Source: a virus
DNA: 49,718 nt
Direction: 5' to 3' (one strand)
Virus record (IMG/VR): IMGVR_UViG_3300004461_000041
Coordinates: 1-49,718 of that record
Part shown: piece after piece, positions 1-8,800 of the stretch
Layout of the letters: each line of letters starts with the position of its first letter
Numbering within the stretch: the stretch's first letter is position 1
Notes under the pieces: generated by a model
Seen by the model: the letters and a program-made list of their open reading frames with translations, nothing else
Databases searched by the model: none
Told to the model about the DNA's origin: nothing
Translations under genes and position numbers: made by a program

Positions 1-2
1 AT

Positions 3-806
3 GTAACTGCGGCAGGGGCTTTAATGGATAGCGAAGTTACTAACCTCGCAGAAGTTAAAGCGTTTGATGCTTCCGACTATGCTACGGCAGCACAAGGTAC
101 AAAGGCTGATACTGCACATGGATGGGGTAATCATGCGTCTGCGGGATATAGCACAACTACGGGTACTGTAACTGGCGTAACAGGCACAACCCCAATTGCT
201 TCTTCGGGTGGGGCTACACCCGCAATAAGTATTAGTGCGGCTACAACAAGTGCAGCAGGCTCTATGTCGGGTGCTGACAAATCAAAGTTAGATGGTCTAA
301 CGCAATATACTGACGGAGACGCAATAGCGGCTCTAAGTCCTTTATTCAATGGCAATACAAATCTTATCAATACTAACATTACTTCAATTGATGATATAAA
401 AACTAAAGCAAAGGTGTATGCTTATATGACTGGAAATCAATCTTACTCTTCGGGTTCATTAAAAGTAAATCATAATGCTGTGTTATATGATGTAGGAGGT
501 AATTATGACACTTCTAATAACTGGTTTACAGCACCAAGAGACGGTTATTATTTAGTAACGTGCAGTTATTATTCGTCTGCTACTCCAACATGGGGTATGT
601 CTCTTATTTACATTGACACAGGTTCGGGATTTAGCACTTACATTCTTCGTAGACCAAGTTCTAACGGACAGGATAATATGATTTCATCAGTAGTTAAGTT
701 AGATGCAAACGATAAAATTGCTCACTTTGCTAATCAATCGGGAAGCACTACTATACAATCGGGATTAAATTCCCTTAGTTATTTCACAGTAACGGAGATG
801 TTATAA
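3..806 (+). CDS. Tail fibre / receptor-binding protein, C-terminal part
   Basis: The frame is open to the window edge, so this is the 3' part of a longer gene; the ATG at 24 is probably internal, because the residues before it (VTAAGALMDSEVT) fit the repeat seen in phage fibre shafts. Residues about 25-100 are Gly/Thr/Ser/Ala-rich shaft. The last about 130 residues resemble a C1q/TNF-like jelly roll: a fluid start (KVYAYMTGNQSYS), then a FTAPRDGYYLVTCSYYS block, then VVKLDANDKIAHF and a terminal aromatic strand. Such heads bind host surface glycans or proteins. It overlaps the next ATG by one base (TAATG). Confidence 0.75.
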   Translation, partial: VTAAGALMDSEVTNLAEVKAFDASDYATAAQGTKADTAHGWGNHASAGYSTTTGTVTGVTGTTPIASSGGATPAISISAATTSAAGSMSGADKSKLDGLTQYTDGDAIAALSPLFNGNTNLINTNITSIDDIKTKAKVYAYMTGNQSYSSGSLKVNHNAVLYDVGGNYDTSNNWFTAPRDGYYLVTCSYYSSATPTWGMSLIYIDTGSGFSTYILRRPSSNGQDNMISSVVKLDANDKIAHFANQSGSTTIQSGLNSLSYFTVTEML

Positions 807-979
807 TGACAACACCACAACAAATGACAACTGGAATGCACAATGCAGGTTTTACTGACTTTGATTATGCTATTCATTGCACAATGTTTGTAGAAGGACA
901 ACTCAACATGGTCGAATGGCCAAGCGATTGGGGTACACCTCCAACGCAAGAAACAATAAATGGATGGAATAACCTATGA
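806..979 (+). CDS. Small hypothetical protein after tail fibre
   Basis: A 57-aa frame whose ATG overlaps the fibre stop (TAATG) and whose stop overlaps the next ATG (ATGA). Composition is polar, with a Trp-rich C-terminal half (EWPSDWGTPPTQETINGW). Position right after a fibre gene would suit a fibre-assembly helper, but no family is recognised. Confidence 0.6.
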   Translation: MTTPQQMTTGMHNAGFTDFDYAIHCTMFVEGQLNMVEWPSDWGTPPTQETINGWNNL

Positions 980-1083
980 CGAGATGTAGATATTTAGACG
1001 AATACATGGCACAACTAATGGATAAACAAGAAAAAATAAATGGTATATTTAAAAAGGTGAAGAAAAATGATAAAAATAGGTAA
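976..1083 (+). CDS. Very small hypothetical protein
   Basis: A 35-aa Lys-rich helical peptide (starts MTRCRYLDEYMAQL), translationally coupled by ATGA overlap upstream and overlapping the next frame by 17 nt. Support is only the gapless packing between flanking genes. Function unknown. Confidence 0.4.
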   Translation: MTRCRYLDEYMAQLMDKQEKINGIFKKVKKNDKNR

Positions 1084-1240
1084 GATTGTATATACGCCCC
1101 CAGAAAAATGCTTTTCGAGGGTAAAGATTGAAGAGACACCACATGGTTACAAACTATATAGGGTGGGAGAAGATAGGCCATTTATGTCCCTGCCTCATTC
1201 TTCAATAAAATCAATTGAATGGAGAGATAAAAATGAATGA
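1067..1240 (+). CDS. Small hypothetical protein
   Basis: A 57-aa beta-strand-like protein (MIKIGKIVYTPPEKCFSRV at the start). ATG lies inside the preceding frame and the stop overlaps the following ATG at 1233. Not recognised; the compact coupled arrangement is the evidence that it is real. Confidence 0.5.
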   Translation: MIKIGKIVYTPPEKCFSRVKIEETPHGYKLYRVGEDRPFMSLPHSSIKSIEWRDKNE

Positions 1241-1508
1241 ATACTTATACTATGGAGTAGCAGGTGCTATTCTACTAAGCGCAGGATACAAATTATATCG
1301 CAAATTTCTTGCTGATGGTAAATTAACTTTAGATGAAATCATCGAAGCAGTAGAAGAAATAAAAGATGTAGTAGATGACCTTCCTTCAAAATCACAACTT
1401 AGCAAACTAAAGAAAGATGAACTTATTGTTCTTTGCGAAGAACGTGGTGTAGATACTAAAGGTATCAAAAAGGAATTGGTTGAAAGGCTTTTGGAGGCTA
1501 CTGAATGA
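1233..1508 (+). CDS. Membrane-anchored SAP/LEM-like domain protein
   Basis: A 91-aa protein. Residues about 6-22 (YYGVAGAILLSAGYKLY) form one membrane-spanning helix. The C-terminal about 35 residues (LSKLKKDELIVLCEERGVD, then KGIKKELVERLLEA) match the two-helix SAP / HeH-LEM fold, which usually binds nucleic acid. A TTG at 1215 could extend the frame, but the ATG at 1233 is preferred: it follows a GGAGA element and overlaps the previous stop. The small size, TM helix and place before the neck genes could suit a holin or virion-membrane role; that is speculation. Confidence 0.65.
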   Translation: MNEYLYYGVAGAILLSAGYKLYRKFLADGKLTLDEIIEAVEEIKDVVDDLPSKSQLSKLKKDELIVLCEERGVDTKGIKKELVERLLEATE

Positions 1509-2029
1509 CCTACTATTGTTCTGTGGCCGATGTAGGAATGCGACTTGGTCTTGATAGCGCACAGCGTACAAGAGCGACAAGTCGAATTACTTCATGTGTT
1601 CGCAGAGCATCTATTAAGATTGACCAATGCTTTCTTGATTACGGAAGAAACGAACCGAGTAAGTCGATAGCAGATACCACTCTAAATGGCTCATTTACAG
1701 CAGGCTCTACGACTATTACTTTAGCAAGCGGAACATCCTTTTCGTCAGCAGGCTCTGGAAATGTCGATGGCGATTCCTTTACATGGACTGGTAAATCTAC
1801 TAACGACTTAACAGGAGTTACAGGACTATCTTTCGACCATGCAAGTGGAGTAGCAGTTCAAGAAGGACAAATGGCACACGTCTTGCGAGAGATATGTGCA
1901 GATATAGCAAGTGGTCTTTACATGGAAGATGAAGCAACTCATCAAAACTCTGGCGACCTTAGAGGCAAAAACCTAAGAGAAAGAGGATATGATGAACTAC
2001 AAAGACTTGCTCACTTAGGGCAGGCTTGA
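1505..2029 (+). CDS. Head-tail adaptor (gp6-like) with inserted beta domain
   Basis: A 174-aa protein placed before the HK97-gp10-like gene, where head-tail connector proteins of the HK97 gp6 / SPP1 gp15 type sit. The N-terminus (YCSVADVGMRLGLDSAQ, then RRASIKIDQCFLDYG) and the C-terminal helices (MAHVLREICADIASGLYMED) fit that all-helical fold. Residues about 58-120 are a Gly/Ser/Thr-rich insertion ending DHASGVAVQEG, like a small beta module seen in virion proteins. Coupled to the previous gene by ATGA. Confidence 0.6.
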   Translation: MTYYCSVADVGMRLGLDSAQRTRATSRITSCVRRASIKIDQCFLDYGRNEPSKSIADTTLNGSFTAGSTTITLASGTSFSSAGSGNVDGDSFTWTGKSTNDLTGVTGLSFDHASGVAVQEGQMAHVLREICADIASGLYMEDEATHQNSGDLRGKNLRERGYDELQRLAHLGQA

Positions 2030-2033
2030 TACG

Positions 2034-2729
2034 ATGCGACGAACAATACGTCATGGTTCTGGCGGTGGACCTAAAGGATATACCACCAGAGGAAAATCAA
2101 CTCTTTCTACTAATGGCGCATATCAAATGCAATTTCGTCTCGATTGGGACGACGAAGCCCTTGTTCAAGCAATAAATAATTTAGGTTTTGAAGGAGAAAG
2201 ACATCTGAAAACTGCGCTTAAAGCAGCAGCGCAAGTAGCGATAGAACGTACTCAAGAAAAGTTGCGAAAAATGGCAGGTGCTTTAGTAGGAGTTAGTGTT
2301 CCTCCTACATGGGGCGAAGGTCCGAGCAAAAACATCTATGTAACTTTAGCAAATGCTTTGCGACAAGATGATGTTCCCGGACAATCTCATATTCGTGTTC
2401 ACTCTGGTACTTCATTTGAAACAGCACACAAAGGACGTGTAGGAAGTCGTGGTATGAATCTTTCATTACTTGTAGCAGAAGGTCATAAACCATACAAATA
2501 TCCCCATTATTTACCAGATATGGTAAGAAGTAGTGCAGCATACTACAAGAAAACAGGGTTTCCCGGAGACTTTACTATGGGTATGATGAAGAAAGGTACT
2601 CATCCCGGATTCAAGAAAACTTTTGATTACATGAAAGTAATTGATAGAGAGACTACAAAAGAGTTTGAGAAAAACGCAAAGGATGTAGTAAAAGCAGCAG
2701 GATTAGCAAGCGGGTTTGGTGTGAATTAG
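2034..2729 (+). CDS. HK97-gp10-like neck/tail completion protein
   Basis: A 231-aa protein. The segment ALKAAAQVAIERTQEKLRK followed near the end by KKGTHPGFKKTFDYMK is the pattern of the HK97 gp10 family (tail completion / head-tail joining), which acts between connector and tail terminator. The order adaptor, gp10-like, terminator, tail tube is the standard siphovirus neck order. The ATG at 2127 (MQFRLDWDDEALVQAI) is a possible alternative start, because the first 31 residues are low-complexity and basic. Confidence 0.6.
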   Translation: MRRTIRHGSGGGPKGYTTRGKSTLSTNGAYQMQFRLDWDDEALVQAINNLGFEGERHLKTALKAAAQVAIERTQEKLRKMAGALVGVSVPPTWGEGPSKNIYVTLANALRQDDVPGQSHIRVHSGTSFETAHKGRVGSRGMNLSLLVAEGHKPYKYPHYLPDMVRSSAAYYKKTGFPGDFTMGMMKKGTHPGFKKTFDYMKVIDRETTKEFEKNAKDVVKAAGLASGFGVN

Positions 2730-3815
2730 ATGTCAGTAGCAAAATTAAATCATTATTGGAATGCGAGATTAGGGGGTAATGACCCTGCAAGTCCAGTAGG
2801 AAACAATAATACTGCATGGTCTTTAACAGGAAGTTCGAGCGATGGCGCAGTATCTGGAGACGCATGGAGAATATCTGGAAGCGGCCAGACATGGAAACAG
2901 ACTGTCGGTAATGATGATAATGACTTAACTATTATAGCAGGCATAAAGTACGAAGTTACGCCTTCTGACGGCACAGTTTTGCTTTCCTTAGACAATGGAA
3001 CCCATCGCATAGAAGTGCAGTCAAATGGGACTAATACAGGCATAAAATTAGTAGGTGCTACTACTACTACAAAAACAGATTTAGATTTGACTATGATAGG
3101 AGAAGAACCAGTCCCTTTATTGTTGCGACTTACTTTGGATTCAGATGGAAATGCTTATTTATACTTCTATGACATCGTAGAAGATGACGGAGGGGCTGCC
3201 TATTACATTCAAGCAACTGGAAGTTCTTCTTCTTCTCAAGGTGCTTTCTTTGGAAACACGAATGGGACACTCGATTGGTATGTCGTTTATTACACTTCTT
3301 TTGGTGCTTATTCTCCAGACGAAATGGATATGAGCGACTGGACTACTCAAACGCTGTACCAAACAGGATTTAACGTCGTAAACATTCTAAAAGGTTCACG
3401 TAGATATTACATACGTACCCATGTAGGAGATGCTATTCAATATGGATATGACCTTTCCTCTAATGCTATGATTAGCAGAGTACATCCCCCTTCAATCCAC
3501 GTTCTTACACAAAAAGTAGACTCTCCAGATTTTTTGACATTAGCAGGAAGTCGTACCGACCAAAGATACAATGTCATCGTGTATGTAACTACGAGAGGTA
3601 CTGATTATCGCAATGCTTATCGTTTAGGAGCATCAATTATGGGAGAAGTATTTGACGAACTATATACTCAAACTGGACTTCAAGGTGGAGTCGATTCTTT
3701 AATTTCCTATGATGCAAGTCTGGATAGTAAAATTGATGACGACGAAGTTATCTGCGTTCACGTCCTAAACCTTACTTATATGAAAAAGATTCGGATGTTC
3801 TTTAGAGAAGTATGA
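2730..3815 (+). CDS. LamG-like domain fused to tail-terminator-like domain
   Basis: A 361-aa protein starting directly after the previous stop (TAGATG). Residues about 1-190 look like a concanavalin-A/LamG sandwich (NHYWNARLGGNDP, WRISGSGQTWKQTV, HRIEVQSNGTNTGIKLVGA, GNAYLYFYD). Residues about 205-361 have the size, alpha/beta pattern and map position of a tail terminator (gpU-like): GFNVVNILKGSRRYYIRT, a central YNVIVYVTTRGTDY strand pair, and a final VICVHVLNLTYMKKIRMFF strand. A carbohydrate-binding domain on a terminator is unusual. The terminator call rests mainly on position. Confidence 0.5.
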   Translation: MSVAKLNHYWNARLGGNDPASPVGNNNTAWSLTGSSSDGAVSGDAWRISGSGQTWKQTVGNDDNDLTIIAGIKYEVTPSDGTVLLSLDNGTHRIEVQSNGTNTGIKLVGATTTTKTDLDLTMIGEEPVPLLLRLTLDSDGNAYLYFYDIVEDDGGAAYYIQATGSSSSSQGAFFGNTNGTLDWYVVYYTSFGAYSPDEMDMSDWTTQTLYQTGFNVVNILKGSRRYYIRTHVGDAIQYGYDLSSNAMISRVHPPSIHVLTQKVDSPDFLTLAGSRTDQRYNVIVYVTTRGTDYRNAYRLGASIMGEVFDELYTQTGLQGGVDSLISYDASLDSKIDDDEVICVHVLNLTYMKKIRMFFREV

Positions 3816-3851
3816 GAAACTATTATAAGATAAGCCGAGAATGGTTTATCT

Positions 3852-4895
3852 ATGACTACAAACCATACACGCTACGTTAGCGCAGGTAAAGAAGCAACAT
3901 ACAATAGTCCTGTCGCTGCAACCGCAGTTGGGGAAGTTGAATCTGAATCGTTCCAACAATCTTACGATGTATTGAAGCGAAATGATATGAACTACTACAA
4001 TGCAGCAAAAGCAATTGTTAGCAAGAAAATCGCAGAAGGTTCAATCAGCATGGCTTTGCAACCAGACAAATTTGTTTTTATGATGCTTCATGGCATTATG
4101 GGTAATGACTCACCCGGAAGCGGCGGTGGTAATGATACTCGCACATTTGATGAACTTGCAATTACTTCGACTGATTCTCTTCCTTCCTATACATTCCGTG
4201 TAGGTCGTGATGACAAAGAACATATATTTGCAGGCCAAGTTCTTGAATCTGTTAGTATTTCAGCAAGCATTGGAGAATACGCTATGATGACTGTTAATAC
4301 AGTTGGTGCAGAACAAAATTCTTCAACGGCGGCTCTTGCAACAGCAGTACCAACTTATACAGGAGATGCAGCACATTTCGCAAAAACCTTTGTTCGATTT
4401 GAAGGTGAGGCTGATACAACAGCAGGAGGTCATTCTGGACTTGTTCAAAGTATTGACTTTGAAATCAAGACAGGTCGAGACATGGATAACTCGTATGCTT
4501 TAGGAAGCGATACCTGTATTCGTGCGCCTCCTGTTACACTTCGAGAAGTTACAGGAAGTATTACTTTCCATAAGTCTTTACTTACAGGAGATGCAACCGA
4601 AAACGAACCATTTTTTAATGAATTGATGGGTGCTACAAAAGCAAATGGTCAAGCATTATCAAATCCCGGCTCTGCTTCACCTGCTCTTTCAGCGTTCTTT
4701 GTCGCTGATGCTGATAACTTTATCCGATTCGATTTCTTTAAGGTTCACTTTGAAATGCCAGAAACATCAGTATCTGGTCGTGATACACAAACAATGACTG
4801 TGAACTTTCACGGACTTTACGATTTGGGCGATGCAAACAAAGTAATGCAAATTACCTGTAAATCAGCAGATGGACTTTCAAACTATGACGCTTGA
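3852..4895 (+). CDS. Major tail tube protein
   Basis: A 347-aa protein starting MTTNHTRYVSAGKEATYNS, the usual opening of tail tube proteins. Tube-like features are the long FAGQVLESVSISASIGEYAM strand pair and the repeated beta hairpins (SIDFEIKTGRDMDNSYALGS, FFKVHFEMPETSVSGRDTQ). It polymerises as hexameric rings around the tape measure. Position before the chaperones and tape measure is diagnostic. The leader of about 36 nt before the ATG is one of the few gaps in this module. Confidence 0.8.
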   Translation: MTTNHTRYVSAGKEATYNSPVAATAVGEVESESFQQSYDVLKRNDMNYYNAAKAIVSKKIAEGSISMALQPDKFVFMMLHGIMGNDSPGSGGGNDTRTFDELAITSTDSLPSYTFRVGRDDKEHIFAGQVLESVSISASIGEYAMMTVNTVGAEQNSSTAALATAVPTYTGDAAHFAKTFVRFEGEADTTAGGHSGLVQSIDFEIKTGRDMDNSYALGSDTCIRAPPVTLREVTGSITFHKSLLTGDATENEPFFNELMGATKANGQALSNPGSASPALSAFFVADADNFIRFDFFKVHFEMPETSVSGRDTQTMTVNFHGLYDLGDANKVMQITCKSADGLSNYDA

Positions 4896-4911
4896 GGTTG
4901 GAGGGATTTAG

Positions 4912-5103
4912 ATGCCTGTCCAAAACGCCGCAAACATATCCTCATTAGTAGTATATGGAACACATACAACAATTCACACACAGATACAAACCTCGATTAG
5001 AGCGAATGTAGATGGTCAAGACGAAGTTATATCAGTTAATATCGTGAGATTAAATCACGGTAATAATATGATGGCCGTTATAACATACGAAGCAGTAGGC
5101 TGA
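4912..5103 (+). CDS. Small hypothetical tail-module protein
   Basis: A 63-aa beta-rich protein (NISSLVVYGTHTTIHTQIQT) with a strong Shine-Dalgarno (GGAGGG, about 6 nt before ATG). It sits between tail tube and chaperones. No family recognised; probably a tail or tube accessory protein by position only. Confidence 0.6.
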   Translation: MPVQNAANISSLVVYGTHTTIHTQIQTSIRANVDGQDEVISVNIVRLNHGNNMMAVITYEAVG

Positions 5104-5113
5104 GGTGTTTAGT

Positions 5114-5221
5114 ATGCTAAGTGTAATAGCAAGTTTAGATTCCTCGATGAATTTCATCGGGTCAGAGATAGAGAATAGTGATAAAGATGCCTGTACTAAG
5201 AAAAGAGATAGAATTGAATGA
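5114..5221 (+). CDS. Possible mini-protein overlapping tail chaperone start
   Basis: A 35-aa frame from the ATG at 5114 (MLSVIASLDSSMNFIGS) that ends 34 nt inside the next gene. It fills the only gap between 5103 and 5187, but has no similarity and no clear RBS beyond GAGGTG 5-10 nt upstream. It could be a real coupled peptide or the leader of the chaperone mRNA. Confidence 0.3.
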   Translation: MLSVIASLDSSMNFIGSEIENSDKDACTKKRDRIE

Positions 5222-5537
5222 TGGAACAAAAATTTGGGTGCGCCAAGCATCTGGTATGGATAAGTTGCGAATAGAAGCAATCCAAGCCAAAACCTTGCGT
5301 AAATTCCGACACTTCGGAGTAAACCCAGAAGAATGGTCCGATGAACAACAACAAGAATTTGCAAACGAACTTGAAGAACAAGGCGGCGGATTAACTGCTC
5401 AAATTCAAGATTGGGTTCCTCGCTGTATTATTTCCGAAAATGTCGATGCTGATATGCTTACCGCAGGTGAATTGCGAATGCTTCTCGGCTTTGTTCGTGG
5501 AGACGACATGGAGGGTGCAGTCCCTTTAGAATCCTAA
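5187..5537 (+). CDS. Tail assembly chaperone G
   Basis: A 116-aa protein (MPVLRKEIELNDGTKIWVRQ) with the size and place of lambda-gpG-type tail chaperones, which hold the tape measure while tube protein polymerises. A GTG at 5178 gives three extra residues; the ATG at 5187 is preferred. The zero frame stops at 5535-5537, only two codons after a slippery heptamer, so part of the ribosomes should continue in the -1 frame to make the longer GT form. Confidence 0.75.
   Translation: MPVLRKEIELNDGTKIWVRQASGMDKLRIEAIQAKTLRKFRHFGVNPEEWSDEQQQEFANELEEQGGGLTAQIQDWVPRCIISENVDADMLTAGELRMLLGFVRGDDMEGAVPLES
5522..5528 (+). other. Programmed -1 ribosomal frameshift site CCCTTTA
   Basis: The heptamer C CCT TTA lies exactly in the X XXY YYZ register of the G frame (codons CCT at 5523 and TTA at 5526), two codons before the G stop at 5535. 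The -1 frame is open through this point and runs to 5803. This is the classical layout for G/GT tail chaperones in siphoviruses. No downstream pseudoknot was evaluated. Confidence 0.85.
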
Positions 5538-5803
5538 CTCAAGTTGCGCCTATGCTATGCTCCACGTTTAAAGGAGTATTACCAAGCGATTTATTTGAGA
5601 AGTACGATTGCGAAGGCGGCTTCATTAAGTTAGAATATGATTTGCTAATCGCAGCAGAAATATCAGACAGAATTACAGAACAAACAGAAAAAAGTAATAA
5701 CGAATCATCATCAAGACGAGCAAAAAGAGCAGTTGCTAAAAGAAATCAAAAGAGAGAAAAGATGACAAGTCAAACCATGAATGATTGGATTAACGGTGAA
5801 TGA
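5528..5803 (+). CDS. Tail assembly chaperone T part (made as G-T fusion)
   Basis: The -1 frame from AGA at 5528 encodes RILTQVAP then MLCSTFKGVLPSDLFEKYDC and a Lys/Arg-rich tail. Fused to the first 114 residues of G it would give a 205-aa GT protein. An ATG at 5552 could start a separate 83-aa product, but it has no good RBS and the slippery site makes frameshifting the better explanation. T domains usually bridge the tape measure to the tube subunits. The stop overlaps the tape-measure ATG (ATGA). Confidence 0.75.
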   Translation, partial: RILTQVAPMLCSTFKGVLPSDLFEKYDCEGGFIKLEYDLLIAAEISDRITEQTEKSNNESSSRRAKRAVAKRNQKREKMTSQTMNDWINGE

Positions 5804-8800
5804 GAATGGCAAAAGTCGGAGCAGCACGTATTTTCTTCGACATCGTAGGTCAATTCCAAGCACAAAGACTTCTGGGTGATACTCAAGCAGCAGCGACTGT
5901 TCAAAAGGCAATCATGATGGATGCGTATAGCGGTATCGCTGACGCATTTCAAGGAATGTCTGATATGATTCTTCAGACTACGGAAGAAATGACAAATTCT
6001 TTTCTTGAGTATGAAGAACAGTTAGTACGTGTGCGAAAGTTTTACAACGCTTCTAAAAGCGAAGTCATAGAATTTGCTGATGCAGCAAGAGAAATGGGTC
6101 ATGCTTTCGCATTTACTGGAGCAGAATCATTAGCAGCCGCAGCAAGAACATCCCAACTTAAGGGTGTTTTAAAGTCGCAACTTGCAGTTATTGAGGCAAC
6201 AAGAGCAGGTCTTTTGATGGCTCAAGTCGGTGAAATGGAAACAGAAGAAGGTATGAACCGATTCATTGCTCTTGCTCAACAGACTCAATTTATGTATGGT
6301 GGTCTTACTAAGGCCAGATTTGAAGCGTTAGATGCAGAATCACAAGCCAACATGGTACGTGAAACTTCTATCCGAACCCTCGACCAACTAAACACTATCG
6401 AAAACTCTTCTGTCGCTACGATGCAAGACATTACTTTCGTTCTTAACCAATTCGCAAGCCAAGCAAATATCGCAGGTGAGTCTATTGGTGAAATGGCTGC
6501 TATGTCTGCGCTATTACTTGAGACTGGTGAAGAAGTAAGCAGAGCAGGTACTGGTTTGCGTATGATTTACCAACGTCTCGGAAATGCAAACAATCAAGCA
6601 ACAAAGGCTATCGCAGAACTTATTCCCGGTCTCGACGCTCAAGGAGTAGCGCAACTTAAACTATCGGATGTAATTAAGCAAATTGCGCCTTATTACAATG
6701 ATATGGAATCAGCAGAAAAGCGTTCTCTTGCAGTTAGTATCGCAGGTTCCCGCCACTATATCAAATTCTTAAAGATTATGGAAAACCAAACTCGTTTAAC
6801 AGAATTGCAGACTGCTGCATTTCAAGGACAGTATGGGGCAATTGAAGAATTTGAAAACAAGCAAGAAAGTGCTTCGTTTACAATACAACAAATGTCTGCT
6901 GAAATTGAAAATCTACAAGTAGAGTTAGGCGAAAAACTTGCTCCTGCTTACATGACAGCATACAGAGCCGAAGAGTTCTTTTTGCGAAGGGCGCAAGATA
7001 TTCTTGCATTGCCCGGATTTGAAAATATAATTGGAGGAGCAATAGGTCTTAGTAACGCTTTCGATAAAATAGTCAGACCAGTTACAGACATGGGTCTGAA
7101 TATGTTTAACATCGTTATCGCAATGAAAACTTTGCAAGCAGTACAGCCAGAAAACATGAAGTTAATCATGGGTGCTGCTGCTAAATACAGACAGCAGTCT
7201 GCTGCTATGATGGAAAATGCTTTGGTTAAGCAAAGCCTAACAGATGTTACTATATTAGAAATACAGATAAATAACAGACTTCAAGAAACTCTAAAAAGAG
7301 GAGCAAGTCAAGCAGTTACAGATGCAAGAGTTCAACATTCTTTAGCAAAAACAAAGTTAAAAATTGAAACGGATTCCCTCAAAGCGGCTATTGCAAAACA
7401 CAAAATAGCAGCAGAAGGAGACGGCAAAGAAGCACTTGCGGCACAAAAAGCCTTAGTAGCAGCAACTAATCAATTAGAAAGAGTAGAATCAAAATTAACA
7501 AACACAATTGCAAGAAAACAAGTTGCAGTAGATAAAGCAATTATGAATGACCAATTAGAAATTTCAATAAGTGCGGGTGTCGTTGCAGGCAAAAAAGCAA
7601 GAGAAATGATGGAAAAAAGGTCATTAGATGTTATTACTAAAACTGTAATCGAGCAACGTGAACTCAATCAAGGAATAGCACTTCACTCAAAGATTATGGG
7701 GGAAGAGGTTGTTCTCTACAAAGCACTTGCTCCCCACGTTTTAGCGATGCTTCAAGTAAAGCAATCTGAAATACTTGCTACTCAACAAGAAGCGAAGGCT
7801 CGTTTAGCAAGTCTGCATGGACTAAAGGCTAAGAAAATAGCAGACGGCGAAGATATTACAGCAATAAATCTGAAAATTAACGAAACAAAAGAGTTAGTTA
7901 TGGCTCTTGGTCAAGAAAGAGCAGAAGTATCTGGTCTTATACACGCACATAATTCACACATGAATTCACTTAAAAGTAGCAGTATGGCTCATATGGGTCT
8001 TGGCGCACAAATTAAATCAACTACAAAAGACTTTTTTGCAAACGGAGCGGCTATGAAAAGTGCTAAAGCAGCGATGATGCCTATGACAATGCTTATCCCT
8101 ATGATTACCGATGAATCAAAAACTATGTCAGCGATGATGTATGGTATGGGTATTATGATGGTCGGAAGTTTAGTTCCTGCGTTTGCGGCTACTACTAAAG
8201 CGATTAAGGCAGCAGGTATAGCAGCAGGTATGACAGCAGGTCTTTTAAGTGGTTTAACATTAGGTCTCTCTGCTCTTGCGATTTACGAAGGATTTGAACT
8301 TTTTGATACAATTCTTGGAGACAAATTTGCAAGCGACATTGGTCAAGTAGCCGAAATGAACTCGCAACTTGACAAAACTGCTATGCTTCTTACAGATTTA
8401 CAAGGAGGAGCAGCAAAAGGAGAAGTTTACGAACCTCTTTTCGGAGACACAACCTTTGAAGATTTAAAAGAAAATTCGCAATTAGCAGTACAAACAATAG
8501 ACAGTATTGAAAGTAGAATAGCAGGTCTTGTAGAAACAAGACAAAAACTAATTAGCGCAGGTGATGTTGAAGGTGCTGCTGCATTGGGAAGTGAAATCGC
8601 TTCTTTAGATACAGTTTTAGATAAAACTCAGGCTATTTCCGAAGCACAAAAAATCATAGCAAGTGGCGGAAGTCGCTATCAAGATTTAGGTTCATATACT
8701 CTTGAAAAAGAAAGCGACTTGAGTTACAACCCTTTTGTTGCTTTGTATAGAGGAGCAACAGATGATGCTTACAGATACCATTTAGAATATACTAATTTAC

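Noticed and set aside
3812-3880. 22-codon ORF starting at the terminator stop (ATGA)
   Set aside because: Runs into the tail tube gene in another frame, with no RBS or similarity; more likely a chance overlap.
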